Shown piece after piece: positions 37,588-48,225 of a stretch of 64,000 nt of DNA. The stretch's first letter is position 1. The number at the start of each line of letters is the position of its first letter. This stretch comes from Anaeramoeba ignava (lineage: Eukaryota; Metamonada; Anaeramoebidae). The translations under genes and the position numbers were made by a program. A model generated the notes under the pieces. It did not search any database. It saw only the letters and a list, made by a program, of their open reading frames with translations, and was not told where the DNA came from. The DNA lies in assembly GCA_028826165.1 (NCBI GenBank), contig JAPDFW010000082.1, positions 124,001 through 188,000 of the forward strand. The letters run 5' to 3'.

Positions 37588-38020
37588 AATATTACCATTT
37601 TTTAAAAGGAATTAATCAAAAAAAAGAAAAAGAAAAACGAACTAAAATCTCATATTCCATTTCTTTATTCATCTTTATTTTTTTCTTGCGAAACAACAAA
37701 ATGAAAAATTTTTCGGATAATTTCTTTTTAATTTTAAAAAAAATTAAGCAAAAATAAATGAAAATTAAAAAGAAAAAAATTTTGGATTGAATTGAATTGA
37801 ATTGAATTTTATTTTTAAAATTAAATTTGCTATAAATTTATTTTTAAAATTAAATTAAAAAATATGAACACGTAGTAAAAAAAAAAATATAAAAAAAAAA
37901 AGCAAAATCAAAAATAAACAAAAATTTTTTGCCTTCCTAATTATAAAAATTAAAATAAAAAAAATTAAAAAATAAAAAATTAAAAATCATTTTTTTTCTT
38001 TTTTAAAAAGAAATAAGAAG
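37588..38020 (+). other. Intergenic region, nothing recognised
   Basis: 433 bp of AT-rich DNA with homopolymer runs and a short GAATT repeat near 37788-37808. I see no frame, RNA gene or array. It should include the promoter of the C2-domain gene; only a single CAT in a T-rich stretch (near 37988) is visible. Confidence 0.6.
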
Positions 38021-41000
38021 ATGTGGTCTGTTGATATTATTATCAACAAAGCAAAATTTAATGGCTCTCTTTGCGAGCCTTATTGCAAATTTAAACATGA
38101 TAACAAAGAATACAAAACAAATATAGAACACCAAACAAATGCACCTCGTTGGTTAAAAAAATTTGAACTTAAAGGAATATCCTCAACATTTACAACACTT
38201 GAATTTGATATTTATACAGCAAACAAAATTGGAAGTGATACATTTATTGGTAAAACAAAAGTTCATCTCATAAAAGAAATGCAAAAACATGGAATGAAAA
38301 ACGGACAAGCAGTTCTTGGAATGGCAGATTTTGAAGAAGATTATCCAGTTTATTTCCAAAAAGATCAAAATTTAAATCGCGGTCCAATTCAAGGCAAAAT
38401 GAAATTAAGATTCAAATTTGTATTTCCTGAAAATATCCCTCAATGGAATGAAATGCCTGTAAATGCAATTTTTGGTGATACTCCAACAGGAATACCTTCT
38501 GGCTATATGGGAATAACAATGGTTGTTGAAAAGGGAAAAGAACTTCAGGCTGTTAGTGGAAACACTTCCGATCCTCTTGTTGAAATTGATTTTGATAAAA
38601 GAAAATACAAAACAGATCCTGAAAGAAAAACTGTAAATCCTCGATGGGATAAACGTTTTGATTTTGTAGTTGCAGTTAATGAAATAACACCAGATTTTTT
38701 TATTGAATTGAAAAGTGGGAATAATATATTAGGACAAACAAGCATATGCATATATACCCTTATAGCGCAATGGTTTACACCTAATTTACTTCAATATGTA
38801 TTCCGTGATTGGTACAAAATGGATGAAGGAAAAATCAAAATTTCAATTAGAGTTTGTTTCCCAAGTGATGTTGATTATACATTTTTATATCAACTATGCG
38901 GATTTGCACCAATTATACCAAGACCAGTTTTCGATTTAACTCGACCATCAAATCAATGGGGTATTAGAATAACCATTTTTGAAGCAATAGGATTACCAGC
39001 AGTTGATGGCTCGACTTCAGATCCTTATTGCTTGTTTAATATCAATGATAACGAAACTTGCAGAACCAAAACAATCAAAAGTACAACGGCTCCGTATTGG
39101 GAAGAATCATTTATGGAAACAAATGAAGCTGAGAAACTTAAGAAATTAGAAATTTCTGTTTTTGATGCAAATCCAATAAGAAAAGACCAAAAATTAGGAA
39201 GTGTTAAAATCAAATTACATGCTATTGTTGCAAATCATCTTGCAATGCTACAAATGGGACAAAGGATTTTTATTGTTGAAGACTGGTATCCAATGATTAG
39301 GAAAGTTGACGAAAGAAAAACACATGGAACAGAATATGGAAGATTAAGAATCAGAACAAGAATTGAAATACCACCAAATATTGATATTAATGGACTAGTT
39401 AGAATGTGTTTCCCAACAATGAAATTAATGGATTCAATGTTTCCATCGTTAAATGAAGATCAAGTTGGAGTTTATTTTGATATTATTTCTGCAAGAGATT
39501 TACCTTCTGCAGATCAAAATGGATTTTCGGATCCATTTGTTTCAGTTCAATTCCGAGCACCAGAACAAATACAAACAGAAATAACGCCTATTGAAGAAAA
39601 AGGAAAAAAAGGAAAAAAACCCAAAAAGCCTTCTAAAAAAGAATTGAAAAAACAAAAGCAAAAACAAACAGAATACAAAACAAAAGTAATAAAGAAAACC
39701 TTGAATCCCAAATGGGACGAAAATTTCAAGCATACTTGCAATATTTCAGAACTTAATTTAATGTCTGTCGATGTTTTTGATTGGGATCGTTTTTCTAAGA
39801 ACGATCTTCTTGGTTCAATTTCTCTTAAATTAAAGAAACTTATCCGAAAGCAATATGCTGAAGGCCAAACAATTTATAATTTTGTTGGAAGATTTCAACT
39901 TCGAGGAGAAATTGATAAATCAACAGGAGAGAGATCAGATGCAGGACAAATTCGTATGCAGATTCATGTTGAGTTTTCGAAAAAGGCAAATTCAGAAAGT
40001 TTAAAAAAGATACTTGGAGTTATACCGCCACCACTTCAAAGAATATTAACACCATCAACAAACAAAAATCAATGGTCTGTTTCTATAACTGTTTTGAAAG
40101 GAGAAGGATTAATAGCAACTGATGTTAATGGGCTTTCTGATCCATTTTGTAAAGTTTTTGCTGATTGTGCTGGGAAAACAGTTTTCAAAACCAAAACATG
40201 CAAAAAAACATTATTTCCTGTTTGGAAAGAAACTTTCAATTTTTCGTTTGATCCTTATAAAAGAATTCGTTTTGAAATATTTGATTGGGATCGTATGGGA
40301 AAAAATGATCTTATGGGAATTGCACGCTTTAAACTTTTTGCGGAAATGAAGAAAGCATATCAAAATGGAAAAGAAATATTTGTTTGGAAAAAAAAAAGAT
40401 TACCAATTTATAGCGCCCCTGATAAGCAAACAGGAAAGAAAAAGAAACAAGGTTCAATATATGTAGCTGTTCGTATTGAACTCCCATCCCAAACAAATCA
40501 TCAAATTCTTCAACAAATTATTGGAGTTATTCCCAAAACCAATCTCCCAAGACTAATGCCAACACCACAAGAAGGTAAAATCTCGCTTCAATTAACTATT
40601 CGAAGAGCAAATGGAGTTCCACAATCTGATATCGGATCATTTTCAGATCCACTTTGCAAATTTATTGTTAGTGGAAAGGAATATAAAACTGAAACACAAA
40701 AATCCACATTATTTCCACGATGGAATGAAACATTTGTATTTCAAAATATGGATCCACAAGATATTCAAAAAATAGCACTCCGAGTATATGATTGGGATCG
40801 AGTTGGTAAAAATGATCTTCTTGGAACTGCAAGACTTAATTGTGGATATATGATCAAATTTCTTCTTTCCCAAACACAATTTGTTTATCAATGTGATCGA
40901 GTCAAAATACCATTAATGCCACCTCTTCATCCCAAATACGGACAAGCACCCGCACATGGAGATGTTTATATTGATGCAAGAATTGAGATTGCAGATTCTA

Positions 41001-42184
41001 TGCAATTTGAACTTATGCAAAAGTTTTGTGGATTACTTCAACTTCCACCCAAACGTGAATTAACACAAGTTCCTAATAAATTTGGATTTTCCCTAAGAAT
41101 TAAATCTGCACAAGGACTACTTTCATCAGATATTGGAGGATTATCAGATCCATATTGTCAATTCAATTTAGGAGATAAAGAATATAAAACAAAAGTTGTT
41201 AAAGAAACATTATATCCTAGTTGGAATGAAGAATTTACAGAAAACATCGAACCTGAAAAAATTTCCAAACTTGCAATTTCAATTTGGGATTGGGATCGAG
41301 TTGGAAAGAATGATTTCCTTGGTAAAGCAAAATTTCCATTTATTTCATTAATGAAAAATGATATTCAAACAATGGGATTTATTAGACCAATTTATATTTT
41401 CAAAGAAGAATTGAAAGTATTTCCACTACCTGATCCTAAATTAGGACCAAGACCACAACATGGAGTTTTGCGTGTTGTTCTTCGAATTGAAATACCTGAT
41501 AATTTTGATATTCAAAAAATCAACCAGTTTGTTGGAATAATTCCCAAACCTTTGAAATATGAATTATCACCCAAACCTGGAAAAGTTTCAATTTCATTCA
41601 CAGTTTCGAAAGGACACGGAATTCCTTCTGCTGATATTGGGGGATTATCAGATGGTATTTGTAAATTGAAACTTGCTAATAAAGAATTTAAAACTGATGT
41701 TAAGAAAAACACACTATATCCTGTTTGGAAAGAAACCTTTACTCAAAAAGATTGTGAATTAGATGATATTAAAAATGTTAAAATGACAATTTGGGATTGG
41801 GATAGTGTTGGTAAAAATGATTTAATTGGAAGATCCAAAGTTAAAATTAATGAATTATTAAAATCAGTTTTAAGAAAAGATCAATTAATTTATATTCTTA
41901 AATATCAAGTTCCAATCCTCAAGAAAATAGATCCTAAAACAGGAAATGAACCACAACATGGTAAAATTACAGGTAAAATTAGAATTGAATTTGCACAAGA
42001 TTTTGATTTTGGATTGATTCAACAATTTGTTGGAATAATTCCTAAAGTTTACAAATATGAATTATCACCCAAACCTGGAAAAGTTTCAATTTCATTCACA
42101 GTTTCGAAAGGACATGGAATTCCTTCTGCTGATATTGGAAAGAAACCTTTATCAAAGGATTATCAGATGGTATTTGTAAATTGA
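38021..42184 (+). CDS. Giant multi-C2-domain protein, 5' part (C2 modules 1-9)
   Basis: 1387 residues made of eight complete C2 domains and the beginning of a ninth, each followed by a linker ending in HGxIxxxIRIEIP...F. Starting residues are roughly 1, 160, 310, 480, 685, 850, 1015 and 1180. Modules 5-8 keep the Ca2+-binding aspartates (SADIGGLSD..C and WDWDRVGKND). Modules 1-3 lack several (module 2 ends FIELKSGNN), so they are probably calcium-independent. Module 4 has a lysine-rich loop insertion (KGKKGKKPKKPSKK). There is no signal peptide or membrane segment, so a cytosolic Ca2+-dependent phospholipid-binding scaffold is likely. The frame stops inside module 9 where the repeat is corrupted; the 42435-48119 frame is very probably the same gene. 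Confidence 0.85.
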   Translation: MWSVDIIINKAKFNGSLCEPYCKFKHDNKEYKTNIEHQTNAPRWLKKFELKGISSTFTTLEFDIYTANKIGSDTFIGKTKVHLIKEMQKHGMKNGQAVLGMADFEEDYPVYFQKDQNLNRGPIQGKMKLRFKFVFPENIPQWNEMPVNAIFGDTPTGIPSGYMGITMVVEKGKELQAVSGNTSDPLVEIDFDKRKYKTDPERKTVNPRWDKRFDFVVAVNEITPDFFIELKSGNNILGQTSICIYTLIAQWFTPNLLQYVFRDWYKMDEGKIKISIRVCFPSDVDYTFLYQLCGFAPIIPRPVFDLTRPSNQWGIRITIFEAIGLPAVDGSTSDPYCLFNINDNETCRTKTIKSTTAPYWEESFMETNEAEKLKKLEISVFDANPIRKDQKLGSVKIKLHAIVANHLAMLQMGQRIFIVEDWYPMIRKVDERKTHGTEYGRLRIRTRIEIPPNIDINGLVRMCFPTMKLMDSMFPSLNEDQVGVYFDIISARDLPSADQNGFSDPFVSVQFRAPEQIQTEITPIEEKGKKGKKPKKPSKKELKKQKQKQTEYKTKVIKKTLNPKWDENFKHTCNISELNLMSVDVFDWDRFSKNDLLGSISLKLKKLIRKQYAEGQTIYNFVGRFQLRGEIDKSTGERSDAGQIRMQIHVEFSKKANSESLKKILGVIPPPLQRILTPSTNKNQWSVSITVLKGEGLIATDVNGLSDPFCKVFADCAGKTVFKTKTCKKTLFPVWKETFNFSFDPYKRIRFEIFDWDRMGKNDLMGIARFKLFAEMKKAYQNGKEIFVWKKKRLPIYSAPDKQTGKKKKQGSIYVAVRIELPSQTNHQILQQIIGVIPKTNLPRLMPTPQEGKISLQLTIRRANGVPQSDIGSFSDPLCKFIVSGKEYKTETQKSTLFPRWNETFVFQNMDPQDIQKIALRVYDWDRVGKNDLLGTARLNCGYMIKFLLSQTQFVYQCDRVKIPLMPPLHPKYGQAPAHGDVYIDARIEIADSMQFELMQKFCGLLQLPPKRELTQVPNKFGFSLRIKSAQGLLSSDIGGLSDPYCQFNLGDKEYKTKVVKETLYPSWNEEFTENIEPEKISKLAISIWDWDRVGKNDFLGKAKFPFISLMKNDIQTMGFIRPIYIFKEELKVFPLPDPKLGPRPQHGVLRVVLRIEIPDNFDIQKINQFVGIIPKPLKYELSPKPGKVSISFTVSKGHGIPSADIGGLSDGICKLKLANKEFKTDVKKNTLYPVWKETFTQKDCELDDIKNVKMTIWDWDSVGKNDLIGRSKVKINELLKSVLRKDQLIYILKYQVPILKKIDPKTGNEPQHGKITGKIRIEFAQDFDFGLIQQFVGIIPKVYKYELSPKPGKVSISFTVSKGHGIPSADIGKKPLSKDYQMVFVN

Positions 42185-42490
42185 AACTTGCTGGTAAAAA
42201 TGAAAGAAATTTAAAAACTGAATGTTAAGAAAAACACATTATTTCCTGATTGGAAAGAAAAACATGGTCAAAGATTGTGAATTAGACGATTTTGATTTTA
42301 AAAATTTGTTAAAATTGACTAAATTTGGGATTGGGATTCGAGTTGGTTTAAAAATGATTTAATTGGAAGATCCAAAGTTAAAATTAATGAATTATTAAAA
42401 ATCAGTTTTAAACCAAATAAAAACGTTAATTTATATGGATCGAGTTGGTAAAAATGATTTAATTGGAAGATCCAAAGTTAAAACCAGAAA
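42140..42490 (+). pseudogene. Corrupted C2 module joining the two halves of the giant gene
   Basis: This stretch aligns base for base with the intact module at 41637-41905 but has many one- to few-base insertions and deletions. Examples are CTGAATGTTAAG for CTGATGTTAAG, GGGATTCGAG for GGGATCGAG, and a misplaced AAAGAAACCTTTATC fragment. A clean second copy of the segment GATCGAGTTGGTAAAAATG begins at 42438. The flanking 10 kb has no such damage. Either a decayed repeat unit or, more likely, unpolished or misassembled consensus across near-identical tandem repeats. Confidence 0.75.
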
Positions 42491-45400
42491 AGATCAATTA
42501 ATTTATATTCTTAAATATCAAGTTCCAATCCTCAAGAAAATAGATCCTAAAACAGGAAATGAACCACAACACGGTAAAATTACTGGTAAAATTAGAATTG
42601 AATTTGCACAAGATTTTGATTTTGGATTGATTCAACAATTTGTTGGAATAATTCCTAAAGTTTACAAATATGAATTATCACCCAAAGAAGATAAAATTGC
42701 AGTTGCATTCACAATTTCAAAAGGACATGGAATTCCTTCTGCTGATATTGGAGGATTAACAGATTCTTATTGTCAATTAAGATTAGGATTAAATGAACAT
42801 AAAACTGAGGTTAAGAAAAACACATTATTTCCTGATTGGAAAGAAACATTCAAAAATTCATCTTTAACATTAAAAGAATTAAAAGAAATTAAAATGACAA
42901 TTTGGGATTGGGATCGAGTTGGTAAAAATGATTTAATTGGAATAGCTAAAGTGAAAGTGAATGAATTATTAAAAACAGTTTTAAAACCGAATCAGTTAAT
43001 TTATATTGTTAAATACCGAGTTCCAATTCAAATGAAAGTTGATCCAAGAAAAGGACCACAACCAACACATGGGCAAATTACTGGTAAAATTAGAATTGAA
43101 ATACCACAAGGATTTAATTATGATATATTATCACAATGGAGTGGATTAACACCAAGAATATTCCAACATACTTTACCAATCAAAGAAAACACAATTGCAA
43201 TCAAATTCAAAATCAAGAAAGGATTTGGATTACCACAATCAGATTTAAGTGGATTAACTGATGGATATTGTAAATTTAGACTTGGACAAGAAGATAACGA
43301 AACCAGAATTGATAAAGGAACATTATATCCAAGTTGGAAAAATACTTTTACTTCTAATTTAACATTAAAAGAATTAAAGAAAATCAGAATACAAGTTTGG
43401 GATTGGGATAAAGTTACTGCACATGATTTCCTTGGAATAGCTAAAGTGAAAGTGAATGAATTATTAAAAACAGTTTTAAAACCGAATCAGTTAATTTATA
43501 TTGTTAAATACAGAGTTCCTATTCAAATGAAAGTTGATCCAAGAAAAGGACCACAACCAAAACATGGAGAAATTACTGGTAAAATTAGAATTGAAATACC
43601 ACAAGGATTTAATTATGATATATTATCAAAATGGAGTGGATTAACACCAAGACAATTCCAACATACTTTACCAATCAAAGAAAACACAATTGCAATCAAA
43701 TTCAAAATCAAGAAAGGATTTGGATTACCACAATCAGATTTAAGTGGATTAACTGATGGATATTGTAAATTTAGACTTGGACAAGAAGATAATGAAACCA
43801 GAATTGATAAAGGAACATTATATCCAAGTTGGAAAAATACTTACACATCTAATTTAACATTAAAAGAATTAAAGAAAATCAGAATACAAGTTTGGGATTG
43901 GGATAAAGTAAGTGCACATGATTTCCTTGGAATAGCTAAAGTGAAAGTGAATGAATTATTAAAAACAGTTTTAAAACCAAATCAATTAATTTATATTGTT
44001 AAATACAGAGTTCCAATTCAAATGAAAGTTGATCCAAGAAAAGGACCACAACCAAAACATGGAGAAATTACTGGTAAAATTAGAATTGAAATACCACAAG
44101 GATTTAATTATGATATATTATCACAATGGAGTGGATTAACACCAAGACAATTTCAACATACTTTACCAATCAAAGAAAACACAATTGCAATCAAATTCAA
44201 AATCAAGAAAGGATTTGGATTACCACAATCAGATTTAAATGGATTAACTGATGGATATTGTAAATTTAGACTTGGACAAGAAGATAATGAAACCAGAATT
44301 GATAAAGGAACATTATATCCAAGTTGGAAAAACACTTACACATCTAATTTAACATTAAAAGAATTAAAGAAAATCAGAATACAAGTTTGGGATTGGGATA
44401 AAGTAAGTGCACATGATTTCCTTGGAATAGCTAAAGTGAAAGTGAATGAATTATTAAAAACAGTTTTAAAACCAAATCAGTTAATTTATATTGTTAAATA
44501 CAGAGTTCCTATTCAAATGAAAGTTGATCCAAGAAAAGGACCACAACCAAAACATGGGCAAATTACTGGTAAAATTAGAATTGAAATACCACAAGGATTT
44601 AATTATGATATATTATCACAATGGAGTGGATTAACACCAAGACAATTTCAACATACTTTACCAATCAAAGAAAATACAGTTGCAATCAAATTCAAAATCA
44701 AGAAAGGATTTGGATTACCACCAGCTGATAAAAATGGATTAACTGATGGATATTGTGAATTTAGACTTGGAAAAGAAGATCAACAAACCAGAGTTGATAA
44801 ATCAACATTATATCCAAGCTGGAAAAACACTTACACATCTAATTTAACATTAAAAGAATTAAAGAAAATCAGAATACAAGTTTGGGATAAAGATAAAGTA
44901 ACTACAAATGATTTCCTTGGAATAGCTAAAGTGAAAGTGAATGAATTATTAAAAACAGTTTTAAAACCGAATCAATTAATTTATATTGTTAAATACAGAG
45001 TTCCTATTCAAATGAAAGTTGATCCAAGAAAAGGACCACAACCAAAACATGGAGAAATTACTGGTAAAATTAGAATTGAAATACCACAAGGATTTAATTA
45101 TGATATATTATCACAATGGAGTGGATTAACACCAAGACAATTTCAACATACTTTACCAATCAAAGAAAACACAATTGCAATAAAATTCAAAATCAAGAAA
45201 GGATTTGGATTACCACCAGCTGATAAAAATGGATTAACTGATGGATATTGTGAATTTAGACTTGGAAAAGAAGATCAACAAACCAGAGTTGATAAATCAA
45301 CATTATATCCAAGCTGGAAAAACACTTACACATCTAATTTAACATTAAAAGAATTAAAGAAAATCAGAATACAAGTTTGGGATAAAGATAAAGTAACTAC

Positions 45401-48119
45401 AAATGATTTCCTTGGAATAGCTAAAGTGAATGTGAATGAATTATTAAAAACAGTTTTAAAACCGAATCAGTTAATTTATATTGTTAAATACAGAGTTCCA
45501 ATCAGAATGAAAACTGATCCAAGAACTGGAAAACAAATAACACATGGAGAAATTACTGGTAAAATAAGAATTGAAATACCACCAGGATTTAATTATGATA
45601 TATTATCACAATGGAGTGGATTAATACCAAGAAAATTTCAATATACTTTACCAATCAAAGAAAATACAGTTGCAACCAAATTAAAAATCAAGAAAGGATT
45701 TGGATTACCACCAGCTGATAAAGATGGATTAACTGACGGATTCTGTAAGTTTAAATTTGGACAAGAAGATCAACAAACCAGAGTTGATAAATCAACATTA
45801 TATCCAAATTGGAAAAACACTTACACATCTAATTTAACATTAAATGAATTAAAGAAAATCAGAATACAAGTTTGGGATAAAGATAAAGTTAGTGCAAATG
45901 ATTTCCTTGGAATGGCCAAGGTAAAAGTTCGAGATAATTTAAGAGAAACTTTAAGAAAATATTATCAAACACCAAATCAAACACAACCACCAATATTCAT
46001 AATTCATATTCCTAATGTTCCAATTATTTTACCAATTAATCCAAGAACTGGTCCACGAGGATCACATGGAAGAATATCAGTTAAACTTCGAATAGAATTT
46101 CCAATTAATATGAATCCTAATTTAATTTCACAATGGTCAGGATTAACAACTCCAATAAAAACACCAAAAATTCTTGGGCCTGATGCATCAAAACCTGTTT
46201 GGGGAGTTTCAATAAAGATACGTAAAGCAAACAATGTCCGAGCATCTGATTCAAACAATCTAAGTGATCCATATTGCAAATTTGTTTTAGGAACAAAAGA
46301 ATTCCAAACAACAACAACTCATAACACATTATATCCAGTTTGGAAAGAAAAATTCCGAGAAGTTATTGATCCAACAACATTCCAAAAAATACGAGTTTCT
46401 GTAATGGATTATGATAAATCGTCCAAAGATGATCTTTTAGGATTTGCAACATTTGATTTAAAACCTATTGTTGGGAATAAATATAACCAAAATGAATGTG
46501 TATTTGTTGAAAGAATAACAAAACCAATTAGATATAGTTCAAAACCAGGAAAAGTATATCCAGCAAATTTAGGGACATTAGAAGTTACAATAAGAATTGA
46601 AATACCAATTAAAGTTTATACACAACAAATGGTTAATAAAATTGTAAATCCTTTCCCAGAAAACGAATATGTTATTCTCCAAGATCCAAATTCAAACCAA
46701 GTTGGATTTGAGGTTGTAATCAATAAAACACGAGATCTTATTTGCCAAAAACCAGATAAATTTGCTAATCCATATTGCCAATTCCAATTAAACAATCAAA
46801 AATTAACAACAAATGTTGTGAAACACAATAATCATGCTAAATGGAAATCACATTTCCGTTCAATTGGAAATATTGATATTTTCAGAAGATTTACAGTTGA
46901 TGTTCTCCATCAAAGCAAGAAATTATTAAGCAATAAAGTTTCTAAAACATACTATCTTGGACATTTCAATATTAGCGTATTTAAACTTATTAAAGAATCT
47001 GTTAAACAAGGTAAAATGATCAATATTATTAAAGGGATGTGGTTTAATGTAAAATCACCACGAGATGGGAAAACAGGAAAAGTAGCAAATATTGGAAAGA
47101 TTCATATCAAACTTCGAGTTGAATTACCTCAAACAATTCAAATGAATTATGTACGAGCATTATGTGGAATTGAAGGCTATGCACCACCAGCAATTCTTTT
47201 TAATCCACAAAATTTAGCACAAAATCAATGGGGATTAAGATTATTTATCAAATCAGGATTTTCACTTCTTTCGTTAGATTCAAATCATTTATCAGATCCA
47301 TATGTAACAACACGAATTGGAACACAAGATTTCCGAACACAAACAATTATGAAAACATTATATCCAGAATGGAGAGAAAATTTTGATATTATAAGCGATT
47401 TAAAAGATCTTAAGAAAATTCGACTTAATGTTATTGATTACGATAAAGTAAGCAAAGATGATAAAATTGGAGTTGTTACACTTCGTTTATGGAATTTACT
47501 TGGAAAACATTTAAAACCTAACCAAACAACTTATGAATTTAAAGTCAAAGAACCTATTATTGTTAAATCTGATGAAAGATTTGAAGTTAATAAAAAACAT
47601 GGTTTATTGAAAATGATTATCCATATCCAACTTCCTTTTACAGCACAATGGGATTTTATGAGTCGACTTTGTGGATTATCACCACAAATTTATGAACCTA
47701 TTATGAAGGTTGGAATTGGACAATGGGGAGTTAAATTCGATATTATTCGAGGAATTGGAATACCACCAGCAGATAAAAATGGACTTTCTGATGGTTATAT
47801 TGTTCTTAAATGTGTTACATCTTCTTTCAAAACAAAAGTTGTTTCAAAAACTCTTAATCCTATTTGGAAAGATTCTTTTGAAATTATTGATTCACCACAA
47901 GAACTGAAAAAAGCATATTTAGAACTTTTTGATGCAGATAAAATGACAACAGATGATAGAATTGGGCATATTACTCTTCATTTACATGAATTATTCCAAC
48001 AACATCCACCACCACAAGGATATTCAGTTTCAGTATTTAAAGATTGGTATGATTTATATGATCAACAAGATAAAAAACATGGAAAAATTCAAATCCGAAT
48101 TCGAATTGAAGTTAATTAA
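42435..48119 (+). CDS. Giant multi-C2-domain protein, 3' part (C2 modules 10-20)
   Basis: 1894 residues with eleven further C2-like modules. The first usable residues (DRVGKNDLIGRSKVK) are the end of a module, so the annotated start is not a genuine N-terminus. Modules 11-16 (43181-45920) are nearly identical 165-residue units: KENTIAIKFKIKKGFGLP, then LTDGYC, RLGQED, TLYPSWKNT, WDWDK or WDKDK, FLGIAKVKVNELLKTVLKP, then a linker with KVDPRKGPQP, HGEITGKIRIEIPQGFNYD and SQWSGLTPR. The aspartate pairs for Ca2+ remain in these. Module 18 (INKTRDLICQKPDKFANPYC) has lost most of them. The protein ends HGKIQIRIRIEVN without a membrane anchor, unlike ferlins and MCTPs. Combined with the 5' part the product would be about 3300-3400 residues with 20 C2 units. 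Confidence 0.85.
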   Translation: MDRVGKNDLIGRSKVKTRKDQLIYILKYQVPILKKIDPKTGNEPQHGKITGKIRIEFAQDFDFGLIQQFVGIIPKVYKYELSPKEDKIAVAFTISKGHGIPSADIGGLTDSYCQLRLGLNEHKTEVKKNTLFPDWKETFKNSSLTLKELKEIKMTIWDWDRVGKNDLIGIAKVKVNELLKTVLKPNQLIYIVKYRVPIQMKVDPRKGPQPTHGQITGKIRIEIPQGFNYDILSQWSGLTPRIFQHTLPIKENTIAIKFKIKKGFGLPQSDLSGLTDGYCKFRLGQEDNETRIDKGTLYPSWKNTFTSNLTLKELKKIRIQVWDWDKVTAHDFLGIAKVKVNELLKTVLKPNQLIYIVKYRVPIQMKVDPRKGPQPKHGEITGKIRIEIPQGFNYDILSKWSGLTPRQFQHTLPIKENTIAIKFKIKKGFGLPQSDLSGLTDGYCKFRLGQEDNETRIDKGTLYPSWKNTYTSNLTLKELKKIRIQVWDWDKVSAHDFLGIAKVKVNELLKTVLKPNQLIYIVKYRVPIQMKVDPRKGPQPKHGEITGKIRIEIPQGFNYDILSQWSGLTPRQFQHTLPIKENTIAIKFKIKKGFGLPQSDLNGLTDGYCKFRLGQEDNETRIDKGTLYPSWKNTYTSNLTLKELKKIRIQVWDWDKVSAHDFLGIAKVKVNELLKTVLKPNQLIYIVKYRVPIQMKVDPRKGPQPKHGQITGKIRIEIPQGFNYDILSQWSGLTPRQFQHTLPIKENTVAIKFKIKKGFGLPPADKNGLTDGYCEFRLGKEDQQTRVDKSTLYPSWKNTYTSNLTLKELKKIRIQVWDKDKVTTNDFLGIAKVKVNELLKTVLKPNQLIYIVKYRVPIQMKVDPRKGPQPKHGEITGKIRIEIPQGFNYDILSQWSGLTPRQFQHTLPIKENTIAIKFKIKKGFGLPPADKNGLTDGYCEFRLGKEDQQTRVDKSTLYPSWKNTYTSNLTLKELKKIRIQVWDKDKVTTNDFLGIAKVNVNELLKTVLKPNQLIYIVKYRVPIRMKTDPRTGKQITHGEITGKIRIEIPPGFNYDILSQWSGLIPRKFQYTLPIKENTVATKLKIKKGFGLPPADKDGLTDGFCKFKFGQEDQQTRVDKSTLYPNWKNTYTSNLTLNELKKIRIQVWDKDKVSANDFLGMAKVKVRDNLRETLRKYYQTPNQTQPPIFIIHIPNVPIILPINPRTGPRGSHGRISVKLRIEFPINMNPNLISQWSGLTTPIKTPKILGPDASKPVWGVSIKIRKANNVRASDSNNLSDPYCKFVLGTKEFQTTTTHNTLYPVWKEKFREVIDPTTFQKIRVSVMDYDKSSKDDLLGFATFDLKPIVGNKYNQNECVFVERITKPIRYSSKPGKVYPANLGTLEVTIRIEIPIKVYTQQMVNKIVNPFPENEYVILQDPNSNQVGFEVVINKTRDLICQKPDKFANPYCQFQLNNQKLTTNVVKHNNHAKWKSHFRSIGNIDIFRRFTVDVLHQSKKLLSNKVSKTYYLGHFNISVFKLIKESVKQGKMINIIKGMWFNVKSPRDGKTGKVANIGKIHIKLRVELPQTIQMNYVRALCGIEGYAPPAILFNPQNLAQNQWGLRLFIKSGFSLLSLDSNHLSDPYVTTRIGTQDFRTQTIMKTLYPEWRENFDIISDLKDLKKIRLNVIDYDKVSKDDKIGVVTLRLWNLLGKHLKPNQTTYEFKVKEPIIVKSDERFEVNKKHGLLKMIIHIQLPFTAQWDFMSRLCGLSPQIYEPIMKVGIGQWGVKFDIIRGIGIPPADKNGLSDGYIVLKCVTSSFKTKVVSKTLNPIWKDSFEIIDSPQELKKAYLELFDADKMTTDDRIGHITLHLHELFQQHPPPQGYSVSVFKDWYDLYDQQDKKHGKIQIRIRIEVN
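43181..45920 (+). repeat. Six tandem 495-bp coding repeats (C2 + linker)
   Basis: Unit starts (CAAAGAAAA) fall at 43181, 43676, 44171, 44666, 45161 and 45656, exactly 495 bp apart each time. The first five are almost identical even at synonymous positions. The last diverges after its C2 domain. A less similar unit precedes at 42683 (498 bp earlier). This indicates recent unequal exchange or gene conversion. Confidence 0.95.
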
Positions 48120-48147
48120 CTTCTTTTCTTTTTTTTTTCTTTTTTTT

Positions 48148-48225
48148 AATTCTTCTTTTTAATTCTTTTTTTTAATTCTTTTTTTTAATTCTTTTTTTTA
48201 ATTCTTTTTTTTAATTCTTTTTTAT
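48148..48225 (+). repeat. Short TTTTTTTTAATTC tandem repeat in the 3' flank of the C2 gene
   Basis: Five to six copies of a 13-14 bp unit about 30 bp after the stop codon. It probably lies in the 3'UTR; a role in 3'-end formation is possible but unsupported. Confidence 0.6.

Noticed and set aside
42184-42435. An intron separating the two C2 frames
   Set aside because: The gap aligns along its whole length to a C2 module with scattered indels, and I found no GT-AG pair restoring a complete module, so corruption explains it better than splicing.
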